This document shows, one piece after another, positions 26,599-36,453 of a stretch of DNA of 64,000 bases. Under the pieces are notes generated by a model. The model was given only the letters and a program-made list of their open reading frames with translations, was not told where the DNA came from and did not search any database. Made by a program: the position numbers and the translations under genes. This stretch comes from CBDCXF01 sp965223755 (GTDB taxonomy: Bacteria > Acidobacteriota > Thermoanaerobaculia > Multivoradales > JAHEKO01). Numbering within the stretch: the stretch's first letter is position 1; each line of letters opens with the position of its first letter. The stretch lies in the NCBI GenBank assembly GCA_965223755.1, contig CBDCXF010000002.1, positions 930,001 to 994,000 on the forward strand, given 5' to 3'.

Positions 26599-27863
26599 TG
26601 CCCGCGGAACCACAGCACCGAACGCGCGTCGCGGTCATCGGCTCGGGTCCGGTGGGGATCGAGGCGGCCTTAGCGGCCCGAGAGTGCGGCTGGCCGGTGC
26701 GGGTCTACGAGCAGGGGCCACGGATCGCCGACAGCATGCGTAGGTGGGGGCACGTGCACCTGTTCACCCCGTGGTCGTTCAACCTCTCGGTGCGCATGAA
26801 GACAGTTCTTTCTACAAGCGGTGCGCCAACCCCGGACGAAACCACCTGTCCGACTGGGGCGGAGTTGGCCGAGGTTCTTGATCAAATTAACCAATTGGTT
26901 ACCCATCGACTACCACCCGATCAGATGTGCTGGTGTCTGGAGACAAGAGTTCTTTCGATCGGGCGCCAAGGGCTGCTCAAACACGAGGCGATCGGCGGTG
27001 GCCGAGAGAACGCACCGTTCCGGATTTTGGTACGCGGCCCCGAAGGCGAGCGCATCGACGAAGCGGACTTGGTCTTCGACTGCTCCGGCACCTACCGTCA
27101 TCCGAACCCTGTGGGCGCTGACGGAATTCCCGCACCCGGAGAAGCCGACGCTGAAGTTGGTTTCCAGGCAGGGGTCACGCGCCATTTGGTCGACTTCGCG
27201 GCCGAATCGGAAGATTGGATCGGCCACAAGATCTTACTGGTCGGGGGCGGGCACTCGGCGATGACCGCGGCAGTGGCCCTCGCCGACCTGGTGCGAGAAC
27301 ACCCAATTACTCAGGTGACCTGGATGCTGCGCTCGGATCCTGCCGACTGGCTCATCGACGATGAGGACCCTTTGCCCGAGCGCAAGAAGCTACAACAACA
27401 AGCACAAGCGCTGGTGGCGCCGGGCTCGCCGTTCGCGCTGCGCATCGGCGCCCAGATCGAACGAATTAAAAAATCTGAAGGTGACCGCCGGCTTCGCGTC
27501 TACCTGGACGACGACGCGGAGGCGCCCATCGAAGTCGACCGCATCCTCTCCCTCACCGGCTACTCGGCCGACGACTCGATCTACCGTGGACTACAAGTGC
27601 ACGAATGCTACGCTACCGGAGCGCCGATGAAACTTTCAGCCGCGCTCCTCGCCGCCGGGGGCCTCGGCGGCGACTGCCTCGCCCAGCCAGCTCCGGGGGC
27701 CGACACCCTCACCAACCCCGAACCGGGCTTCTTCATCCTCGGCGCCAAGTCCTACGGGCGCAACTCGGCCTTCTTGATGCGGAATGGGTATGAACAGGTG
27801 GAGGATGTGGTTCGCCTGCTGGCCGATATCGAGCGCGAACGGATCTCTAACCCCGCAGCTTGA
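26598..27863 (+). CDS. FAD/NAD(P)-dependent flavoprotein oxidoreductase
   Basis: 421 residues; the ATG overlaps the previous stop (TAATG). Two Rossmann motifs are visible: VAVIGSGPVGIEAALAA at the N-terminus for FAD and ILLVGGGHSAMTAAVALADL near 210 for NAD(P). This is the two-dinucleotide layout of flavin monooxygenases and pyridine nucleotide oxidoreductases, and the C-terminal GFFILGAKSYGRNSAFLM closes the FAD site. No redox-active CxxC is seen, so it is not a thioredoxin-reductase type. As third gene of the radical SAM operon it probably oxidises or reduces the product of that pathway. Confidence 0.8.
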   Translation: MPAEPQHRTRVAVIGSGPVGIEAALAARECGWPVRVYEQGPRIADSMRRWGHVHLFTPWSFNLSVRMKTVLSTSGAPTPDETTCPTGAELAEVLDQINQLVTHRLPPDQMCWCLETRVLSIGRQGLLKHEAIGGGRENAPFRILVRGPEGERIDEADLVFDCSGTYRHPNPVGADGIPAPGEADAEVGFQAGVTRHLVDFAAESEDWIGHKILLVGGGHSAMTAAVALADLVREHPITQVTWMLRSDPADWLIDDEDPLPERKKLQQQAQALVAPGSPFALRIGAQIERIKKSEGDRRLRVYLDDDAEAPIEVDRILSLTGYSADDSIYRGLQVHECYATGAPMKLSAALLAAGGLGGDCLAQPAPGADTLTNPEPGFFILGAKSYGRNSAFLMRNGYEQVEDVVRLLADIERERISNPAA

Positions 27864-28578
27864 TCGTCACCGAGCGTTCGCCCTGTCCCTTGAGCCGGAC
27901 CCGCACGTCTACCGCTCCTCCGAACTGACCCGCAAGCCAGGTACGCACCCACTCTTCGGTCTGCTCGCGGGCTGTGGGGGCAACGAGGTCGCGGTGTCCG
28001 GCCGCTTGGGTTTCCAGCCACTCGCCGAGTCGGCTGCGCAGGCGTTCGATGGCGGCGTCTTCGTCACGCAGCGGATTGTCGAAGGCGCCGGCATCGAGGC
28101 GCATGCCGGAGACATCGGCGGCGGGGGGATTCCAGCGTAGCTCCGGTGCCTCGACGGTGAGAACTTGCGCCTCATCGTCCCAGTTCAGGGTCCAAGGTTC
28201 GTTGAGGTCGAGATAGTAGGTGTAGGTGACGGGAACTTCGGCGCGCACCACCACGTCGGGGAGCTGCAGTTGCCCCCACAGCACCGAAGCCGAATCGCGC
28301 TGGGACACCACTTCAGTGGTTTCCAGGGTCGCCACTTGCAGCCGTTGGACGCCTTCGACTTCGGTGGAGTAGTTGGTGAACTGGGTAGTCAAGGTGCCCT
28401 GACGGAAGGCCTGGGCAATGGCGGCAGCGGCACGGGTGGCCTCGGCTGCGCTCGGCAGGGTCGGTATCGAACGCAAGAACAGCCACCAGGCAAGAACCGC
28501 CAGGGCGGCGATGACGACGAACGCCACCGGCCAACTCCACGAACGGGCCTTTGCCTGGACTGTGCCGGGGTTCGACAT
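27847..28578 (-). CDS. membrane-anchored hypothetical protein (DUF4230-like)
   Basis: 243 residues. One N-terminal membrane segment (about 17-36) is followed by a soluble domain with TLTTQFTNYSTEVEGVQRLQV and ADVSGMRLDAGAFDNPLR. The arrangement is reminiscent of DUF4230 proteins, but I am not certain. It overlaps the convergent flavoprotein gene by 17 bp and is translationally coupled to the HAD gene upstream (TGATG). Confidence 0.55.
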   Translation of the reverse strand: MSNPGTVQAKARSWSWPVAFVVIAALAVLAWWLFLRSIPTLPSAAEATRAAAAIAQAFRQGTLTTQFTNYSTEVEGVQRLQVATLETTEVVSQRDSASVLWGQLQLPDVVVRAEVPVTYTYYLDLNEPWTLNWDDEAQVLTVEAPELRWNPPAADVSGMRLDAGAFDNPLRDEDAAIERLRSRLGEWLETQAAGHRDLVAPTAREQTEEWVRTWLAGQFGGAVDVRVRLKGQGERSVTIKLRG

Positions 28579-29258
28579 CAGTCCTCGCGAACCGCCACCG
28601 GTCGTCGCTCGAGCCAGGGCGGCAGGTCGACTGCGCGCTGCAAGCAGGCAAGGGGGTTGAGCTCGTTCAAGGCCGCCTCCGGCTGTGCTCCGCTGGCCAC
28701 GGCGACGATGTCGACGCGGGCGCGCTGGGCCATCTGGATGTCGTGCCTGGAATCGCCGATGACCAGGCTGGTTTCGTTGCTGGCGCCCAGTTCTTCAAGA
28801 ATGTCCAGGACCATCTCCGGTCCCGGTTTGGGTTTGGACTCGCTGACCGTGCGGCTGGCGGCAAAGAGATCTCCGACCCCGGTTTTCTCCCAATCGGCTT
28901 CGAGGCCGGACCGGTTCTTGGCGGTCGCGAGGGCGAGAATGTAGCCTTCGGCAACCAGGTCCCGCAGCATCGACTCGACTCCGGCAAACAGCTTGGCCTG
29001 CCGGTTGTAGCCGCTCCACCAAAGCTCCCGGTAGGTGTCGACCACCGATTGGAAGGTTCCTTCATCGCAGCCCGGAGCCAGAAACTCCACCGTCTCGCGC
29101 AAGCTGGTGCCGATGGCGGCGCGGATGCGTTCCTGTGGCAGCGGATCCAGGCCGAGCGTTTCGATGGTGGCTTCGGTGCAGGCGACGATGGTGTCGATTG
29201 AATCGATCAAGGTGCCGTCCCAATCGAAGATCAGGAGCTGGTAGGGACGCGAGGTCAT
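28578..29258 (-). CDS. HAD-superfamily phosphatase (phosphoglycolate phosphatase-like)
   Basis: 226 residues. All four HAD motifs are visible: FDWDGTLIDS (nucleophile Asp near 11), ATAKN (motif II), SESKPKPGP (motif III lysine) and VIGDSRHDIQMA (motif IV acids). The cap domain between motifs I and II fits the Gph/beta-phosphoglucomutase subclass. The substrate cannot be told. It lies between a nucleotidyltransferase and a membrane protein gene on the same strand. Confidence 0.85.
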   Translation of the reverse strand: MTSRPYQLLIFDWDGTLIDSIDTIVACTEATIETLGLDPLPQERIRAAIGTSLRETVEFLAPGCDEGTFQSVVDTYRELWWSGYNRQAKLFAGVESMLRDLVAEGYILALATAKNRSGLEADWEKTGVGDLFAASRTVSESKPKPGPEMVLDILEELGASNETSLVIGDSRHDIQMAQRARVDIVAVASGAQPEAALNELNPLACLQRAVDLPPWLERRPVAVRED

Positions 29259-29288
29259 GGTGCGGTCAAACGAACTCGAACCAGGGGC

Positions 29289-30212
29289 CTAGATGGGTGT
29301 TGCGACCAGCCCGTCGGCACCCTGGGTCAGCAACTGGCTAGCGTAGTCAGACCCGGAGGGGATGTCGACCCCAGGACCGATGATGCAGTCGCGCAAGATC
29401 ACATCGGCGCCGATTCTGGCGTCGCTCAAGATCAAGCAATCCCGGATCTCGGCACCGTTCGCAACTCTGGCGTCCAGCGACCAAGGTGAAGACTCCTCTT
29501 CGCGGGCGACATGCAGACCGGCTTCGAGATAGCGCCGCGGGGTTCCGAGGTCGAACCAGGGCGCGCCAGACTCCAGGGCGCACAAGATTTCGCCGCGTTG
29601 CAGAGCAGGGTCATGGAGGTCCCGCACGGTGTCGAGAGGAGCGATCGGCAGTCCTTCGAGCAGCCGCGGCGAGAACACCTGCAGGCCGGCGAAGACCCGT
29701 GGGATTCCCTGCACGGGAGGCAGGAGGCTGGCGAGACGGTCATCGTTGACGCCGACACCACCGCCGAAACGCTCGGGGTCGGCGTAGCTGCTCACCAGCA
29801 GCGTCGCCCAAGGATGGTGGCGGCGGTGCAACGCGATCGCTTCCTCCACCGGCCAATCGCAGATCGAATCGCCGTTGACAACGACGATGGCTTCCGCCGG
29901 CTGGAGAAAGTCTCGAAGGTTGGTGAGCGCGCCGAGCGTGCCGAGGAGCCGGTCTTCTACAGAGTAGACGAGCGGCATGCCGCGAAATGAGTCTCCGAGG
30001 TGCTCGCGGATTTGGTTTCCCAAATGGTGCAAGTTGAGGGCGACGCTTTCGACTCCGGCGCGCTGCAGTCTCTCCAAGGTTCGTTCGACCACGGTGCTGC
30101 CGCCGATCGGCAGCAATGGCTTGGGGATGTTCTCAGTGAGCGGACGCAAGCGCTGGCCCAGACCGGCCGCCAGCACCACCGCGCGAACGGACCCAGCGTC
30201 AGCGGCTGCCAT
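29289..30212 (-). CDS. sugar-1-phosphate nucleotidyltransferase (NDP-sugar pyrophosphorylase)
   Basis: 307 residues from ATG 30210-30212; an upstream in-frame TTG at 30254 would add 14 residues. The nucleotide-binding start AVVLAAGLGQRLRPLT and PKPLLPIGG, then VVNGDSICDW with the metal Asp, define the family. The C-terminus (ANGAEIRDCLILSDARIGAD) is the beginning of a left-handed beta-helix. It is similar to MurNAc-1-phosphate uridylyltransferase or mannose-1-phosphate guanylyltransferase-like proteins; the sugar is not determined. Confidence 0.85.
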   Translation of the reverse strand: MAAADAGSVRAVVLAAGLGQRLRPLTENIPKPLLPIGGSTVVERTLERLQRAGVESVALNLHHLGNQIREHLGDSFRGMPLVYSVEDRLLGTLGALTNLRDFLQPAEAIVVVNGDSICDWPVEEAIALHRRHHPWATLLVSSYADPERFGGGVGVNDDRLASLLPPVQGIPRVFAGLQVFSPRLLEGLPIAPLDTVRDLHDPALQRGEILCALESGAPWFDLGTPRRYLEAGLHVAREEESSPWSLDARVANGAEIRDCLILSDARIGADVILRDCIIGPGVDIPSGSDYASQLLTQGADGLVATPI

Positions 30213-30257
30213 TGCAAAGGGGGCTCTGCTGTGGCCGGCTCTTTTTGGGATCAACCA

Positions 30258-30806
30258 TCAAGCAGGAAAAACCATGTTGGCGGGTGCGTCCGGGTGGTCG
30301 GCGCGGTAGGCCTCGTAGAGTTCTATGTAGCTCGCGGCCAAAGCGTCGGCCGGATCGAATCCCATCAAGGCGACCACTTCCGCTGCGCGGTCACCCTCGA
30401 TCTCGACAAAGCTGCCGATCGGCGTCTCGTCGAGAGAGATCTCGGCGCTACCCAACAACCAGGTGGCGCGACGCTTCTCGTAATAGCCGGTTTCTTCAAA
30501 ACCGAGGGCGCTGAGGAGAGTGCGGGTAGTCTCCAAGTCGCTGACTCCCAACTCAACTTCGGTGCGCACCCGCGCGCCCTCTTCGAAACTCACCGGTCCC
30601 TTGTAGGTGACGCGGGCGCCAGTGTCGTCTTGGCGCAGGCGCAAGACTTGGCCCTGGTCGCGAATGGCAGTGCCGCGGTCGAACAGCCAGTTGCGCTCCA
30701 TGTGCGTGCGCGACTGCCGTTCAGCGCCGATCTCCAGCAACTTCTCAGGAACGGCGCCGAGAGACTCGACTTGAAATTTGAACTCGCGTTCGATATCCGA
30801 CTTCAC
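30258..30806 (-). CDS. CYTH-domain protein (class IV adenylate cyclase-like, CyaB family)
   Basis: 182 residues with the CYTH signature EREFKF (ExExK, residues 6-10), RLRQDD and TYKGPV (substrate-binding basic residues), EVELGVSD and SFVEIEGD. The family folds into a tunnel that binds triphosphates. Members are adenylate cyclases, thiamine triphosphatases or inorganic triphosphatases, and sequence alone does not choose between them. Upstream on the same strand is an M20 peptidase with a 53-bp gap. Confidence 0.85.
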   Translation of the reverse strand: MKSDIEREFKFQVESLGAVPEKLLEIGAERQSRTHMERNWLFDRGTAIRDQGQVLRLRQDDTGARVTYKGPVSFEEGARVRTEVELGVSDLETTRTLLSALGFEETGYYEKRRATWLLGSAEISLDETPIGSFVEIEGDRAAEVVALMGFDPADALAASYIELYEAYRADHPDAPANMVFPA

Positions 30807-30859
30807 GGTGGCTCTCTGCAGAATTTCCTGGATTTGGATCTTTGGCCTTGGAAGCGAAG

Positions 30860-32260
30860 CTAGGAGGCTACACCGCCAACGCGGTCCAGGAGCCGTACCG
30901 TTGTGCGAATGCCGGCGTAAAAGTTAGGAATATCGAATTTCTCGTTGGGGGAGTGCAGCCGGTCGTCGTTGAGACCGAATCCCATCAACAACACCGGCAC
31001 CGACAGCACGTCGGCGAAGGTGGCGACGATCGGGATAGTGCCCCCTTCGCGCACTTTGACCGGCGCCTTGCCCCAAACATCTTCTTGGGCGGCAACTGCG
31101 GCCTCGGCGATCTCGCCGTCGAGGGAAACCCGAACTGGTACCGCGCCGTGTAGAAACTCCGCCTGGACACGCACACCCGCCGGAGCATTCTCCTCGATAT
31201 AGGCGATGACCTTGTCGGCGATCTCCTCGGGGGTCTGACAGGGAACCAAGCGCATTGAAAGCTTGGCCCCGGCCCACGCCGGCAGCACTGTTTTGGCGCC
31301 TTCACCCTGGTAGCCGCCGAAGACGCCGTTGACATCCAGGGTCGGCCGACCCCAAACCCGCTCGAGGGTGGTGAAACCTTCCTCGCCGCGCAGCTCGCTG
31401 ACCCCGACGCTGGCCGCATAGTCGTCCTCGTTGAATGGCAAGCCGGCAAATCCCTCTCGCTCCCAGTCCTCCAGCGGCTCAACGGCGTCGTAGAACCCCG
31501 GCACCAGAACGCGCCCGGTCTCCGGGTCGTGCAGCTTGGAAAGAATGTGTGCGAGGGCGTTGGCCGGATTGGCCACGCCGCCGCCGTAGGTGCCGGAGTG
31601 GAGGTCATGATCGGGCCCGTCCACGCGCAGCTCAATGTAGCAAAGACCCTTGAGACCATAGAGCAGCGAGGGCTGTCCTGGGGCGTACATGGAGGAGTCG
31701 GAGATCACCACCGCGTCGCAGGCAAGTAGGTCGCCGCCGTCCTCGCGCACGAACTCATCGATCGCTTCACCGCCGGACTCTTCTTCACCTTCGATCAAGA
31801 ATTTGACGTTGACCGGCAGCTCGCCGCGCTCGGCGACGATTGCTTCCACCGCCTTGATGTGGCAGTAGGACTGCCCTTTGTCGTCGGTGGCGCCGCGCGC
31901 CACCAATTGCTCGCCTTCGACGGTGGGCTCGAAGGGATCGTGGCGCCACTCGTCGAGCGGGTCCGGCGGCTGCACGTCGTAGTGGCCGTAGAAGAGCAGC
32001 GTCGGTTTGTCTGGGTCGACGATGCGCTCGGCGTAGACGAGGGGGTGTCCCCCTTTTTTTGTATTTGGGGTTTCGATGATGCGCGGATCCAGGCCCGCCT
32101 CTCTCATCCTGTCGACGACAAACTCAGCGCAACGACGCACCTCCGCGGCATAAGCCGAATCGGTCGAGATCGAAGGAATGCGGATGTAGTCCTTCAGTTC
32201 TTCCAGGTAGCGCTCGCTGTCCTGGTCGATGCGAGTGAAGACATCTTGGCTGTCGGTCAT
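30860..32260 (-). CDS. M20-family dipeptidase
   Basis: 466 residues, usual for this clan MH zinc peptidase group (carnosinase/PepV-like). Metal and catalytic motifs are present: LLFYGHYDVQPPD (His), RGATDDKGQ (bridging Asp), IEGEEESGG (catalytic Glu and ligand) and VISDSSMY. The lid/dimerisation domain lies between with YGGGVANPANALAHIL. It should cleave dipeptides; the specificity is open. No signal peptide, so cytoplasmic. Confidence 0.88.
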   Translation of the reverse strand: MTDSQDVFTRIDQDSERYLEELKDYIRIPSISTDSAYAAEVRRCAEFVVDRMREAGLDPRIIETPNTKKGGHPLVYAERIVDPDKPTLLFYGHYDVQPPDPLDEWRHDPFEPTVEGEQLVARGATDDKGQSYCHIKAVEAIVAERGELPVNVKFLIEGEEESGGEAIDEFVREDGGDLLACDAVVISDSSMYAPGQPSLLYGLKGLCYIELRVDGPDHDLHSGTYGGGVANPANALAHILSKLHDPETGRVLVPGFYDAVEPLEDWEREGFAGLPFNEDDYAASVGVSELRGEEGFTTLERVWGRPTLDVNGVFGGYQGEGAKTVLPAWAGAKLSMRLVPCQTPEEIADKVIAYIEENAPAGVRVQAEFLHGAVPVRVSLDGEIAEAAVAAQEDVWGKAPVKVREGGTIPIVATFADVLSVPVLLMGFGLNDDRLHSPNEKFDIPNFYAGIRTTVRLLDRVGGVAS

Positions 32261-32285
32261 AAGTTATTCCTAGCTGCTCCAAAGA

Positions 32286-33176
32286 TTAAGGGTCTTGCCG
32301 TGGAGTGAGGCCGTCGAGGCCTTCCCAGGTTTCGTCGGAATCGTCGAATTCGGGCAGATCCGGCTTCCAACCGAATTTTTCCATCGCCCTCCAGCCCCAC
32401 AGGATGCCCCATTTGGCGAAGGTGCCGTAGGCCTGAATGGCGCAAAAGACAAATCCGTGCAGGCCGTCGAGGATGCCGAACTGGATGATGTAGGTGCGGA
32501 AGAAACGCCACCAGGGGCGAAAGATCACCTGAACCAGGCCGGATTTTTTACCATCGCGCCACAACTGCGACGCCCCCCAGATACCGTAGCGCGTGATGCG
32601 CTGAAAGTACTCGGATAGATCGTAGACCATGTAGTGGCGCAGGCGGCTCTTGAGCCGCCGGGTCGGTCCTTCGGTGACCATGTCTGCATGCACCCGGCGG
32701 TTGGGATAGCGCGCCTTGTCGCGCTGAAACAAGCGCACCACCTCGTCGTGTTGGAACCCGGAAAAGCAGATCTCGTGGTTGAGGAAATAGACGCGGCGGC
32801 GAATGACGTAGGCAGTGCGGTCCGGTCCTTCGGTGAGGAGCTTTTCGATTTCCTCGCGCAGCGGTTGGGTACAACGTTCGTCGGCGTCAAAGATGAGAAT
32901 CCACTCATTCTGCGTCTGGTCGATGGCCCAGTTCTTTTGCGCCGCCGACCCGTAATAGGTGCGCTGCTCCAGGCGAACCCCTTCAAACGAGTTGACGATC
33001 TCGACGGTGCGGTCGGTCGAGTAGGAGTCGACCACCAGAACTTCATCGCACCACAGCAGCGACTCCAGGCACTCTTTGATGTTGTATTCCTCGTTGAAAG
33101 TGGTGACGATGGCGGAGATCAGCGGTCGGCCGCTGTCAGCGCTTTCGAAACTCGACTGTGGTTGCTCTCCGGTCAT
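32286..33176 (-). CDS. glycosyltransferase family 2 (WaaE/KdtX-like)
   Basis: 296 residues. The GT-A fold begins LISAIVTTFNEEYNIKECLE and contains VDSYSTDRT and the metal-binding IFDADERC. The AQKNWAIDQ, FFLNHEICFSGF-like (VYFLNHEICFSGFQHDE) and HADMVTEG blocks are typical of lipopolysaccharide core beta-1,4-glucosyltransferases of the WaaE type. This fits with the lipid A acyltransferase elsewhere in the window. The C-terminal amphipathic part may attach to the membrane. Confidence 0.85.
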   Translation of the reverse strand: MTGEQPQSSFESADSGRPLISAIVTTFNEEYNIKECLESLLWCDEVLVVDSYSTDRTVEIVNSFEGVRLEQRTYYGSAAQKNWAIDQTQNEWILIFDADERCTQPLREEIEKLLTEGPDRTAYVIRRRVYFLNHEICFSGFQHDEVVRLFQRDKARYPNRRVHADMVTEGPTRRLKSRLRHYMVYDLSEYFQRITRYGIWGASQLWRDGKKSGLVQVIFRPWWRFFRTYIIQFGILDGLHGFVFCAIQAYGTFAKWGILWGWRAMEKFGWKPDLPEFDDSDETWEGLDGLTPRQDP

Positions 33177-33208
33177 GGGATCTGCGCTCGAAAGCTCGCC
33201 TTACAAGC

Positions 33209-33847
33209 CTACTCCACCCAACCGCTGGAAAGAGATTTCGCCTCTGTTTCGTCCTCCGGATCGAGGGCCGGCTGAGGAGTCGTTCTCAGTATGTGCATGT
33301 TGACGAGATTGAGAATGGCGTGGGCCACCACGGGCGCCAGCAAGGTTTCGGTGAAGCGATAGAGCCCACCCAAGACGAAGCCCGCCGCCAGCGCCGTCAG
33401 CGCCCAAACCACGCCGGCTCGCCCCGGTCCCAGGTGCGAAAGACCGAAAGCCGAAGAGGCAATCACCACACCCCAAGCCGTTTGCATGCCACCGCGAAAA
33501 AAGACCTCCTCGGCGAACGCCGCCAATATGCACAAGGCCCAGGCTTCACCGGGCGCGAACTCACGCACCAGCTCGCGCAGTTGGTCTTCAAGCGCACGGC
33601 CCCATGTGAACAAGCGCAGCAGCCGCGAAGCGGCGACCAGGCTCAGCCCGCCAGCCAAACCCAGCCCCAGATCACGCGACCAAGTCCAGGGCTGGACGAA
33701 CCACCTCCACATCGGCTGGTCGGCGCTGGTGTCGAGCCAGAACGCACCGACCAACGCCAGCACCAGGTAAAACCACCAGGCGCGGCGGTAGGTCAAGCTG
33801 CTGCCGGCAAACGGGCTCCAGCTCGCGAAACTGGAATCTTTTTGCAT
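33209..33847 (-). CDS. CPBP-family intramembrane metalloprotease
   Basis: 212 residues from ATG 33845-33847. Several membrane segments carry the CPBP (Abi/CAAX protease) motifs: AEEVFFRGG (EExxxR), FGLSHLG and HAILNLVN (HxxxN). The glutamates and histidines should form the metal site inside the membrane. Substrates are unknown; relatives process prenylated proteins or give bacteriocin self-immunity. It lies 34 bp downstream of gyrA on the same strand, probably as a hitchhiker on that transcript. Confidence 0.85.
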   Translation of the reverse strand: MQKDSSFASWSPFAGSSLTYRRAWWFYLVLALVGAFWLDTSADQPMWRWFVQPWTWSRDLGLGLAGGLSLVAASRLLRLFTWGRALEDQLRELVREFAPGEAWALCILAAFAEEVFFRGGMQTAWGVVIASSAFGLSHLGPGRAGVVWALTALAAGFVLGGLYRFTETLLAPVVAHAILNLVNMHILRTTPQPALDPEDETEAKSLSSGWVE

Positions 33848-33881
33848 GCGAACGGATTTTGGCCGCGTCAGGACCCGGAAG

Positions 33882-36377
<2,496 letters not shown>

Positions 36378-36453
36378 GAAGTGCTCTCTTGCGTCGTTGT
36401 CGCCGGCTGGAGGGTTTCTAGGGAGCGCTCTTGCTTAGGTGTCCAGAGTTCGC

